A stretch of 64,000 bases of DNA from the NCBI GenBank assembly GCA_030849465.1, contig JARVLF010000004.1:186001-250000 (forward strand), in the 5' to 3' direction. This DNA comes from Moesziomyces globuligerus. Taxonomy: Eukaryota > Basidiomycota > Ustilaginomycetes > Ustilaginales > Ustilaginaceae. The notes beneath the pieces are model-generated. The model saw only the letters and a list, made by a program, of their open reading frames with translations, had not been told where the DNA came from and ran no database searches. This document shows positions 39,591 to 49,187 of this stretch, one piece after another; within the stretch, counting starts at the first letter, position 1; each line of letters begins with the position of its first letter. Both the position numbers and the translations under genes were made by a program.

Positions 39591-42056
39591 ATGTCGTCGA
39601 GCTCTTCGCAGACCGCCACACACAATGCTCTGCCGGCTTACTCGGAGGCGAGCCGCAGCTCTGAGCCATCGGCGTTAGATCCAGCACCAGGGTCGTCCTC
39701 GCAAGCGGTCTCTTCAATGTCAAGCACTGCACAGGCTTCAGATAGCTTCTTCGACATCGCACCTCGCAGCGACTCGACCTCGTTCCAGGTGGGCTATCTC
39801 GGCCTCAAAGGTTTCCAGGCTTGGCTCAAGGGCGACGTCCTTGTCAAGCTGGATACCGAGACCAAGAGTCGGGGCAGGTACACACGCTGCCTCGTCCGCT
39901 TGCAGGCCAAGGAGCGGGCGTCGGGATTCTGCCCCTCAGCATCCGGAGATGCGGACTCTTCGCAGCCTGCTAACACCGCAGCGCCTCCGATCGACGAGGT
40001 GGAACTCTTCTCGCACACTCTTGTGCTTTGGGACGCCGAAAAGCAGCCCACCTCCTCGAGCGCTGCTCTCCCCACCGTGCCTTCGACCATGCCCTTCTCC
40101 TTCCCGCTCACCGAGGATCTACCTCACTGCATTCACCTCCGCGACAGCTCGCTGATTTACACCATCACGGCTCAGCTCTTCAGCCAGGATGCTGGCAAGC
40201 TGCCTCACGCCATCAAGTCTGTCCCTGTCCATCTCGTCCGCTACACCCGCCCGGGACGCTTGGACGAGGTTGAGCTCGCTGGGATCGACGGCGCTGCACT
40301 GCCAAACGACGAGTTCACCCTGCAGCCGTACAACTGGGTCAAGCAAGCACCCACCTTGGTGTACGCCCAGATCAATCGATCCATCTTCCGACGGGCCGAA
40401 CCCATTGACATTCGCGTTCGCATTCCGCCCCCAGATCCTTCCAGCGTCGCTGAGAAGGGGCTCAAGCTGCGCGCCGTCGAGGCCGATTTGGTCCGCATCA
40501 TCCACGTCAAGCGTTCTGCACGAGCCGCTGAGGATGCCTCCTCCGAGACGAACGGCAATACGGCGACGCACCCAGACGTCCACGAGGCGCTCCTCGCGCA
40601 CAGCGGCAAGCTGTGTCGCTTTCATTCGCAGCGGCCCGTGCTGCTACGCTTGTCGCTTCATCCGCCCTTTGATAGGGCCAACATGCCGCATCCACATCCA
40701 GACCACGACGCTCTGGCTTCGGGACCCGTCTTTGGACGTGGAGGCGGAGGAGGCTGCGAGAGCATCAGCCAAGAGACGCTCATGCACAAGGTCAGCTTCG
40801 AGGTGCGCATCAAGATCGGCATCCATGGCGGTCGCGGTGAGCGCAGGGACATCGTGCTCAGACGCGCCGTCAAGATCCTGCCAGGTGCGGCGGGTGCGCT
40901 GGAGGATCTCGAGGCGGAAGCGCCTTCGGGCGCGAGTGCGCTCTCGGAGAAGGAAAGGCTCAAGCGGTCCGAAAAAGCGCGCATGCTCGCCGACGACGAA
41001 GCGGCGGGCGCATCCAGTTCGCGCGCGGATGTTACGACGTCCCAGCTGCTCGACTTTGGCATGGACGATGAATATGACGGCTACGAAGACGTCGGGCGCA
41101 GTCTCGACGAGCTCATGGATGCTGCCGAAGCGTCCGGAAATGCCGGCACCAGTTCTGGTTTCACGGACCACGCAGAACGGCTGGAGCAGCTGCGAAGATT
41201 CCTCGAAGTCTCGGACCCCTCGGCGCACGATGATGGGCCGCCTCCGTCGTTGCTCGAGAGCAGGCATGACCTCCAGGTGGAGGTCGAAGTCGAAGGTGTG
41301 GGGCTGGCTATGCCGAGGCATGCAAATCGACACCCGGCGGATCCGTACCCAAACATGGATGGCAACGAGGACGACGCGTTTCCACCGCCTCCACCCATCG
41401 ATGCTGGTCACTCCAACTCTGCGGGCTTACCCTCGTCTTCATACGCGATGCTCTCGACGGAGCTAGGCGCGCTGAGAGGTCTGTCTTCGAGCAGCGAGGA
41501 TCCGCCGCCGCCCCTGTCGCCCCTCATGAGTCGATCGGCGACAGAGGGAGGGACAGGCGCTACTGTTGGCTCTCAGGCGATGCACATGCCTAGTGGGCTC
41601 GATGAGCTCGATGGGCTCCCGCACGGTGAGCATGTGTCGGACGCGTATCCGGCATATTTGGACCTGCACACGCCGTCGTCGCCCATGGCAGCGATGCAGT
41701 CGAGTGGCGACGAGCAGCATCCGTCGTATGAAGCGGCCATGTCGGGCCGGGAGGGCATGCGCCTTGGCCAGGCGGAGGGAGTGGGCGGGCAGCATGAGCC
41801 GCCGCCGTATGCCGACGGGTCGGGCCATGCTGATCCTGTGCCAAGCTTTGACCAGGCGGTGCGCCATGCAGCGCTGGGGGCGATGAGTGTGCCTCGCAGT
41901 GCCGAGACGTCGCGCAACGGAACTGGAAGGCGTGGGTCGGGGAACGAAGGGCAAGGCTCACGTGCGCTTGGGTCCGGGCAGAGCGGGGACCACAGGGCGG
42001 ATCACAGGCCGCCAGCGTACGGCACGTCGCCGCACCCACCGTCGTACGACGCCTGA
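39591..42056 (+). CDS. Alpha-arrestin-like protein with PY motifs
   Basis: Single exon, 821 residues from the ATG at 39591; the frame opens at a GTG 105 bp upstream. Residues about 55-280 form an arrestin N-domain (LGLKGFQAWLKGDVLVKLD, then PFSFPLTEDLPHCIHLRDSSLIYTI in shorter pieces). The C-domain begins near QPYNWVKQAPTLVYAQI and ends with VSFEVRIKIGIHGG. The C-terminal third is disordered and holds candidate Nedd4/Rsp5-binding motifs: LPAYSE at the N-terminus, then PPPYAD, PPAYGT and the terminal PPSYDA. Alpha-arrestins recruit the Rsp5 ubiquitin ligase to plasma-membrane transporters for endocytosis. Assignment as a Rsp5 adaptor is inferred from domain plus PY motifs; the cargo is unknown. 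Confidence 0.82.
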   Translation: MSSSSSQTATHNALPAYSEASRSSEPSALDPAPGSSSQAVSSMSSTAQASDSFFDIAPRSDSTSFQVGYLGLKGFQAWLKGDVLVKLDTETKSRGRYTRCLVRLQAKERASGFCPSASGDADSSQPANTAAPPIDEVELFSHTLVLWDAEKQPTSSSAALPTVPSTMPFSFPLTEDLPHCIHLRDSSLIYTITAQLFSQDAGKLPHAIKSVPVHLVRYTRPGRLDEVELAGIDGAALPNDEFTLQPYNWVKQAPTLVYAQINRSIFRRAEPIDIRVRIPPPDPSSVAEKGLKLRAVEADLVRIIHVKRSARAAEDASSETNGNTATHPDVHEALLAHSGKLCRFHSQRPVLLRLSLHPPFDRANMPHPHPDHDALASGPVFGRGGGGGCESISQETLMHKVSFEVRIKIGIHGGRGERRDIVLRRAVKILPGAAGALEDLEAEAPSGASALSEKERLKRSEKARMLADDEAAGASSSRADVTTSQLLDFGMDDEYDGYEDVGRSLDELMDAAEASGNAGTSSGFTDHAERLEQLRRFLEVSDPSAHDDGPPPSLLESRHDLQVEVEVEGVGLAMPRHANRHPADPYPNMDGNEDDAFPPPPPIDAGHSNSAGLPSSSYAMLSTELGALRGLSSSSEDPPPPLSPLMSRSATEGGTGATVGSQAMHMPSGLDELDGLPHGEHVSDAYPAYLDLHTPSSPMAAMQSSGDEQHPSYEAAMSGREGMRLGQAEGVGGQHEPPPYADGSGHADPVPSFDQAVRHAALGAMSVPRSAETSRNGTGRRGSGNEGQGSRALGSGQSGDHRADHRPPAYGTSPHPPSYDA

Positions 42057-42193
42057 CGCAGATACCCACGCTTTGTCTGAACGCGACACACGCAATCACA
42101 GCTTGACATCACAGAATCGGTTTGGCACAACCAGGGAAGAGGGATGAACGAGTTGCAGTCGAGACGAGAAACAAGGGGCCGGTTGGGGCGGGA

Positions 42194-43135
42194 TTAGGTG
42201 CGGGATTTGCCGTTGTCCTTGAAGCCGCCCTCGTGGGAGCCGCCGTGTTTGAGGGGCTGACGCTTGCCCTCGTCCGGGTTGAACTGGGCGGAGCGGGCGT
42301 TTGCGCCCCAGGTGGACTGGGATCTGTCTTCTGGGTGGATAGCGTCTGCGCCTGCTCCGTCGAGTTCGGCGCCCTTGGCCATGCTGTGGACGTCCGGGTG
42401 CGGGGCAGCTGCCTTTGTGCTTGCGTTCTGGACGCTCGACGAAGGTTTGGCGTCTTCGCTGGGTTTTGGCATTTGCGAAGGCGGACGCGAGTCGATGGGA
42501 GCGTCTTCGGTGGTGTAGCCCGGGTGTTGCTTGAGGCTGCCCTTGGCGTTGTCGGCGGGCGAGGTGCGATCGCTCGCCGCAGGAGCTTGAGCGCGCAGCG
42601 CAGCGTAGGTCGAGAAGGACTTGGACGTGCCAAAGACGGATTTGGCTGCGTTGCGTGCCATCTGACCGACGCGGTGGTGGGTGCGAGTCTCGGCCGCTTC
42701 TTCCGAGCCGTTGAGCTGCTCACCATCGGCACGATCGCCTCGGCCACGGTGGTCCGCAAACGCGCCCTCATGACCGCGCGGAGATTCGGGCTCGGGACTG
42801 GGTCGCGAAGCATTGGGTCGGTTCGGGTTAGGGTCGTTGAAAGCTTTCAGCTTCTGCTGCACACCAGGGTAGTGCGGGTCATCACCTAATATCCAGATCA
42901 AGTCAAGCAAAGGAACCAAGAAGTCGTCAGTAACGATGCGAAGGACGGGTAGAGACGGTGAGCAGAACCTACGGCCGTCGTCAAAACGCTCCTTGTTGCC
43001 CTTGGGTGCGGAAGGACCCTCGCGGATCAGCTGCGGCGTGGCACCATTGTAGGCGCGAGCGGTGGTCGAAAAGGCGCGGCGCGAACCTGCGGAGAGCACG
43101 GCGGTGCGTCGCATGAGCATTGTGTTGAGTGTCAT
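42194..43135 (-). CDS. Predicted mitochondrial protein of unknown function
   Basis: Two exons on the minus strand, 43135-42973 and 42885-42194, with an 87-nt intron (GTAGGT ... ATTAG, phase 1). The product is 284 residues. The first 30 residues (MRRTAVLSAGSRRAFSTTARAYNG within them) look like a classic cleavable mitochondrial presequence with an AFSTTAR processing region. A short conserved-looking core GNKERFDDGRDDPHYPGVQQKLKAFNDP reads properly only when the intron is removed. The rest is hydrophilic, Pro/Ser/Ala/Lys-rich and probably disordered, ending GGFKDNGKSRT. I recognise no domain. The intron length is a multiple of three and contains no in-frame stop. It converges on the arrestin gene (137 bp). 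Confidence 0.78.
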   Translation of the reverse strand: MTLNTMLMRRTAVLSAGSRRAFSTTARAYNGATPQLIREGPSAPKGNKERFDDGRRFCSPSLPVLRIVTDDFLVPLLDLIWILGDDPHYPGVQQKLKAFNDPNPNRPNASRPSPEPESPRGHEGAFADHRGRGDRADGEQLNGSEEAAETRTHHRVGQMARNAAKSVFGTSKSFSTYAALRAQAPAASDRTSPADNAKGSLKQHPGYTTEDAPIDSRPPSQMPKPSEDAKPSSSVQNASTKAAAPHPDVHSMAKGAELDGAGADAIHPEDRSQSTWGANARSAQFNPDEGKRQPLKHGGSHEGGFKDNGKSRT

Positions 43136-43912
43136 GTTGTGAACGGTGGATGTGGGGCTGATGATGATGTGTACGAAGCAAGTCGCGTGGAGACAAACGT
43201 TTTGAGGGCGTCGATCTCAGTTACGGCGCTTTCAACACAGAACCCGGGCGTCTCGAAAGCAACAGCGACAAGGCTGCGACCGATGGATTGGTAATCCTGC
43301 GTACATGAGCGGGGCGGCACGGCGACACGAGGACACGGTCCATCAGAGCTGTGGGTTGGCGCCGACGATGTCATGTCCAGGGTCTCTCGCCTTCTGCATT
43401 GCTGCTCGTGCAACCCGGCAGCGGCAGAAGAGCCCGGCTGTCCGGGGATGCTCGACAGCTCGATCGGACCACGAGTGCGGATCGAGCGCTGCCTCCACCA
43501 ACCCCAACCTGCCGTCTGACGTGCCGCCCGAGCTTGACAGCCACACCGATGTCATGACGCATCCCGATCCAACATTGGATATAATTTAATTTTCTGTAAT
43601 CGGTGATCTTTGCACACTTGCATGACTAATGCTAAGGTGATGAAGGCACCGCTGCGCTTTTATGCGTCTGCAGCCCTTCGCCTGGGCAGGGTCAAATTTT
43701 TCGGAAGAGGTTTCTGTTCGCGCTCGCTCCTTCCGTTGAACGCAGTAGCCCGCTTGAATCAAAGCTCAGTCTCAACCACCAACCCTTGCATCCTCCATCT
43801 ACTTCTAGACCCGTGATCCCTCCATACACCCGGTGTGAGGTCTTCGTTTTCAATTCCATCCACCACATCGCATCTCTTCTATCCCCATCTTTGCTCATTC
43901 TCCATCGCAACA
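43136..43912. promoter_or_regulatory. Divergent intergenic region, mitochondrial protein / SNU13
   Basis: 777 bp. An AT-rich patch (ATATAATTTAATTTTCTGTAAT) at about 43579-43600 stands out from the GC-rich surroundings. The last 100 bp are pyrimidine-rich leader. Confidence 0.5.
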
Positions 43913-44293
43913 ATGTCGGCTCCCAACCCCAAGGCCTTCCCCCTGGCTGACGCCACGCTCACCAACCAGATCCTCGACCTCATCCAGCAGGCTTCGCACT
44001 ACAAGCAGCTCAAGAAGGGTGCCAACGAGGCCACCAAGACCCTCAACCGTGGTATCTGCGAGTTCATCGTCATGGCCGCAGACGTCGAGCCCATCGAGAT
44101 CGTCCTCCACCTCCCCCTCCTCTGCGAGGACAAGAACGTCCCTTACGTCTTTGTGCCCTCCAAGACCGCCCTCGGCAGGGCCTGCGGCGTCTCCCGCCCC
44201 GTCGTCTCCGCCTCCGTCACCACCAACGAGGCCCGCGAGCTCCAGAGCCAGATCCAGACCGTCAAGCTCGCCATCGAACGCCTCCTCATCTAA
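43913..44293 (+). CDS. SNU13: SNU13 / 15.5K (NHP2L1), U4 snRNP and box C/D snoRNP protein
   Basis: Single exon, 126 residues, exactly the family's size. The ATG at 43913 ([13 protein letters not shown]) follows a CAACA context; open frame upstream is leader. The protein binds kink-turns in U4 snRNA and box C/D snoRNAs in the nucleus and nucleolus. The whole length matches the L7Ae/SNU13 family: [15 protein letters not shown] (RNA contact), the [19 protein letters not shown] strand-helix, and [17 protein letters not shown] toward the end. Strongly biased codon use fits a highly expressed gene. It converges on MSH4 (218 bp between stops). Confidence 0.97.
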   Translation: MSAPNPKAFPLADATLTNQILDLIQQASHYKQLKKGANEATKTLNRGICEFIVMAADVEPIEIVLHLPLLCEDKNVPYVFVPSKTALGRACGVSRPVVSASVTTNEARELQSQIQTVKLAIERLLI

Positions 44294-44511
44294 GCGCACA
44301 AACTTCCGCTCCGGCTTGCGTTCGCTCGAAGCGAGGTTTTGCGAGCCTCTACCATCCATCTCCGCTCGATTGTAATCTCGCATCTGTAACATTAGCGTCC
44401 GTACGCATCCAATTCTCTTCTCTCTTCTCTTAGACCCTTGCCTGCCACCTTGACACTGCATCCGTCTGCACTGATACTGATTTGAACATTGCCGCAATCG
44501 CCGACGGACAG

Positions 44512-47500
44512 CTACGCAAACGTCGACGCCAGATCGGAAGCTGCATCCAGCTGCAGCTGCGACAGCTTCTGGCCAAGGCTAGCCTCTGGCTGTGTGCTTG
44601 CCTCGTCCTCGCCGACCGCCTCGGGACCGGGCTCTCGCAGCAGACGGCGCAGGTCCCGCACCACCTTGCGCAGCAATGTCCTCCTCGCGCGCGTGTCGGC
44701 ATCCAGCGCATGCGCTCTGCTAGCCTGGCTCGCTTGCTCTGACTCTGCGATCTGCTGTGCGCGCTGCAAGAAATCGTTTGAGAAGCAGCGCATCATCCTC
44801 GCCACCTGCAGGCTGTAGTGCGTGTCAAGGCCCGGGCCGAGGTGCAGCTTGTGGTGGAAGACGAGGTTGACGTCCTGCCGCTGCTGAACGGTGCTCACGT
44901 GCAGATGCTGGCACACGACGCCCTCTTTACCCTGAAGCCCGTCGACGAGCTCGCCAAAGTGCGTCGCAAAGAACACCGTGCATCCCTTGTCGTTGATCAG
45001 CTCCTCCACGATCGCCGTCGCCACCGCACACCCTTCGTCCGGGCTCGTGCCCCGGCCCATCTCGTCCAAGATGACCAGAGACCGCGGCGTGCCCACAGTG
45101 AGGACGAAGGCGGAGGTCCGCATCTCGGCTGCAAATGTGGACAGATTCTGCGTCGCATCGTCCTCATGCGTCAGGAGACTGAGGATGGCGTCCGGGATCG
45201 GCAGCGTCGCCCTCGTCGCCGGTACAAAGCAGCCGATCCCTGCCAGGACCGTGATGAGCGCAATCTGGCGCAGGAAGGTGCTTTTGCCCGACATGTTGGG
45301 CCCAGTGATCAGGCAAACCCGCTCTCCCGGACCCAAGTAAATGTCGTTGGGCACAAAGGCTCGTCGCCGTCGCATCAGTCCAGTAGCCGAGCCAGAGGCT
45401 GGAACGTCGACGCGATCCAGGATCGGATGCCGCGCGCTGCGGATGTCGAGCGCATCAGCAAAAGCCGGCCGCACGTAGTCGTTGGCGATCGAGACGTTGG
45501 CGAAGCTCACCACCATATCGAGCAGCGAGAGCGCCTCGGACACCTGTACCGCCAAGTTCGGCACGAAGAGGTCAAACACAACCTAGGTCGATGTACTCGA
45601 TCCAATATTGCTTACCTTGTACAGCGAAGCTACTTTGCCGATTATTTCTTCGATCAGCTGCTCAATGATGATGTCTGACATTGTCAGAACCTCGTTCATC
45701 GAGTCGACGAGTCGAGCGTTGAGCTTCTTCTACGAAATCATCAAAGATCCATTGTCAGATCCCGAAACCCTGCATGCAGTGTCACTGTCTCCAGATACTT
45801 GCCAGAGTCAGCGTCAACATGGTGATCGTGTTGCCTGTTTTGGCGGGCGTGATGTTGGTGAACTGCTCCGGCAAGGTCTTGATGCGGCTCCTTTCGCACT
45901 TGGTTTGAAACTGTTTGCTCGGAACTGCGTCAGCTCGAGTCGTTTCGAAATGCTCAGGAAGGTGATTGATGCCCACCAGGAAGCCCGTCGGAATCATCTT
46001 GAGAGTCAGAGATAGGCCCGTTGCCTCTGATGCGGGGAACGCATGTGAGAAGAGAGTGAGCGTCTTGTGGAATTCAGCCTCGCTTCTTATGTTAACTTAC
46101 GGGACTCGCTTTCGCACAGCTGCAGGATGTCACTGTAAATATGCCCATGAGGAAAGGATCAGCCGGAAGCAGATCTGGATGCTGAGTTGGTGCAAGAAAG
46201 GCCGCACCTGATATTCTCCTTGTACGTTTCCCTCGCAACATCGAGCAGCGGGCTTTTCTCCGCTCGGACAGCATACTGCAGATCATACGTCATATCAGGC
46301 GCCAGCTTGTTCTTCGCAAGCGTTCGCGAGCTCACCAAAGGGGCTAGCTTAAGTACTCACCAGCTTCGCGTTACGACTGCTCAGGCCTCCTTTAGCGTGG
46401 ACGATGTCGTCGTCGATGGTCTGATAGATGGACTCGCTGATCATGTCGAGCTCCTCAGAATCGAGAAACTGCGATGAGCCAGCCAAGGCAGGTCTAGCAC
46501 TGATGTCAAGATTACTGCTCCAAGACATTGGGGTCTTGCCCTTGGACTTACCGCCTGAACTGCCTGTAGCAAGCCGCTGGAGGCATTCTGCAGGGCGGCT
46601 CGAGCTGTGTAGGTCGAAGAAAGACGGTCAAAGGTCATAATGACAAACGTTTAGGTCGTAAAGGTACTTTGCTGCCGGCGCGGAGCGCACCAAAGATCGA
46701 CCTACCTGAAGAGAGCGAACGCAGGAGGGTTCGCAAGCTTAGAATGCCCCCAACTTTCCTTTCGGTCTGGCTCCTAGGCGTTGACGCATGGCGCTCGTGG
46801 CAGGACAAAGCATGGATGAGCTTGTCCAGATCGATGCCCCCTTCTCGAATAGGCTTGAGGCTAAGTCGAATGGCATGGAACCGTTCCTATCCCCCATGAA
46901 TGGTGCATGGTGACCGTTAACACCAAATTGGCGCAAGGGGCTCATATGCAACGGGGCTTACTTCATCGCGGATACATTCGGCTACCGCATCCTGCCGCAC
47001 TGCAATCGCATCCAGATCTGGATCGTATACATAGGAAGGATTAGAAGCTGGAATCAAAAAACGATCTGTTGGTACTTGTACATACCAGTCATTGGCTGTA
47101 GAATGTTCATCTTGAGTAGACGGCGTCCCATCGGTGTGGCACAGTGATCCAAGAGACCTGCGATAGGCGAGATCAAGGTCGTTCAGCAAGGAGACTCACT
47201 GCCATGTTGGGAATATCGATGGGATTGGAACTCACCCATGAGCGAGTCTTTCGATTTGGGATCGATGAGGTTGCGGACGAGCTCGAGATCATGTGCAGTG
47301 TTGCTGTTGATCAGAATGGTGCCTGTAGGAAAGAAGGGAGTGCGTGAGCCTTCGTGATCCCAGTGTGTTGATGATGGGAGCATGACTGCACCGACCCTCA
47401 GGAACGACGAAGCGGATGCGCAGAGACTTGGGCGTGAAGACCCGATTAAAGGTCTGCGTGAAGAAGCTTTTGAACGTGCGGTGTTTGGGTTTTAGCTTGC

Positions 47501-48875
47501 GTGCGCTCGACCAGAGGCTACAGATCTGATCCACTTACTCGAAAAGGGCTGCTACGGCAGAGAGGAGGTAGAACTTGTCGTTGACCGCAACGAGAATTGC
47601 TGCCCTAGTCGAAGCTTTTGCGCTTAAATCGAGCGAAGTGCGTCCGGTCTGTGGTCGTGAGGTGGCAGGGCGTTCAGACTGCTGGCTGCTCGTTGCAGCT
47701 GTCTGCGAGTTCCTCGGAGGGAGTCTTGTTTCAGAGTCTCTGGTTTCGTCATCGTCATCCACCAAAAGACGGTCGAGGTAGCGAGCCCCTTTTTGAATTG
47801 ACGGAGAATCAGAGAGCAGGATATCATGGCATGGCGTCCATCTGTGGTCAGTCCAAGCCTCGGGCTTTGAAACGTTGCAGACGTGAGAGCGACGACGCGT
47901 GCTTACCCTCGAGGTAATTCCAATGCCGACGTGGGATCGGAGAAGCCTGAATGTCGAAAAGCTCCTCGAGACAGCGGATGAGGACAGATGTGCCAGTTCT
48001 GTATTCGGATGTTGGAGCTTCTGCCAAACCAGCCTCGCTTTCGGAGTCCCAAATTCTTAGTCGTTTGCTGGCGCGCGTCGAGGAGGCAGACGAAGGGCCA
48101 CTTCGACTGACCAAGCCTGAAGCTGGTACGAGGAGAATGCTTGGCGGATAGAGCGACATGTGGTGGATGGTGCGGACGTAAGTTGGCGTGTCGGCAAATT
48201 GGGTGATGATGCACATCCCTACGCATTCAAAGAATCGAGATCCTGCAGGGTCAGCCATGATTTATAGAAATCCGTAGCGATGCGGAGAAACGAAAGCATA
48301 CCTGTCTCCCTTTCGATTGAAGCGATGCCGACTTCGCGTCCGGTGCCCCTGTTTTCGAGGACCGCAGAGATGTAGTTTCCAGACGAGCCGTCCGCAGTGA
48401 CGAGCCTAGAGCGATGGTATGAAGAGGCGGTGAAAGGTCGAGGGGGCTCGTCTAGCCGCGTCGAGTGCTGACCAGCTGATCTCCTTGCCATCTGGCTCTG
48501 TGTCGGCTGCCTTTGGTCATCGGCAAAGGTCGTGTTCAAAGGCGGCAGATGCTCAGGCAAAGCTTGGGAGCCCTCGAGAAAATGGGTGGGCGCAGGACCG
48601 TGCTTGTTCAACCAGTCAACCCCGTTTGGCGAGACTGCGTCTGCGTCTAGCTCAGGTGTGAAGATGCGAACATATGAAGCAGGTAGGTCAAACTGCGAAT
48701 CGGAAGCTGCGGTGTTCCGAGAAGGCGGGCGTGCTAGAGGCTGGATACCAGGAATGCGGAAGCTCGAAGCGGATGAGACGAAAGAAGCGGCCGAGGCAGG
48801 TCGACTCGGCGTCTCGAACTGGCCTGACCTCAGAGAGGGAAGAGGCAACTGTTTGGAATGGTCGGCTGACTGCAT
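44512..48875 (-). CDS. MSH4: Meiotic MutS homologue MSH4, 15 exons
   Basis: Exons on the minus strand: 48875-48302, 48242-47907, 47788-47539, 47466-47396, 47322-47236, 47157-47086, 47017-46962, 46886-46706, 46604-46552, 46468-46361, 46275-46208, 46132-46101, 46026-45803, 45729-45616, 45543-44512. They sum to 3258 nt (1085 residues). Introns are 59-118 nt; the one at 45730-45802 has a GC donor. MSH4 with MSH5 stabilises crossover intermediates in meiosis. Evidence: YISAVLENRG and QFADTPTYVRT near the N-terminus, [45 protein letters not shown] across exons 14-15, Walker A GPNMSGKST, Walker B VILDEMGRGTSPDEG and ATHF. The first about 160 residues are disordered and the C-terminus carries an extra charged tail. 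Junctions were chosen by phase and by fit to animal MSH4; exons 4 and 13 are least certain. Confidence 0.88.
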
Positions 48876-49187
48876 CTTGGCAGGATCGGAAGGCCTGAAC
48901 AGAATGGCGTTGTAAGAAGGGAAGAGGGTGTCGTCCGCAGGCCGAATATAAATACCTTGTGTGTAGATGCCGATGTCGGCTCTTCCGACCGAGCCCGGCG
49001 CGATTCTCAGAAAGCACACTCACACAGTTGAGCTTAACGACGAGCGGCAAGATCGGATGATCCGCTCGATGGGCAGGCAGGTCTGCGGGGGCAGCTATGG
49101 ATGTGATTGCATGGAAGCGTGGGAAGATAAGAGAGAATAAAACTATGCGGACGAGGGTATGCTCGGTCATGTGATGCGTCAAAGTCC
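48876..49187. promoter_or_regulatory. MSH4 upstream region / SQT1 3' flank
   Basis: 312 bp between two minus-strand genes. An open frame continues upstream of the MSH4 ATG to 49019 but begins with GTG. No element is recognised. Confidence 0.5.

Noticed and set aside
45544..45579. Upstream extension MFDLFVPNLAVQ as the start of the MSH4 C-terminal piece
   Set aside because: It is intron 14. Removing it joins ASLYK to VSEALSLLDM exactly as in animal MSH4.
47048..47085. A 38-nt intron between MSH4 exons 6 and 7
   Set aside because: A later acceptor (GATCCAG, intron 47018-47085, 68 nt) gives normal length and the exact family spacing NILQPM-T-DLDAI.
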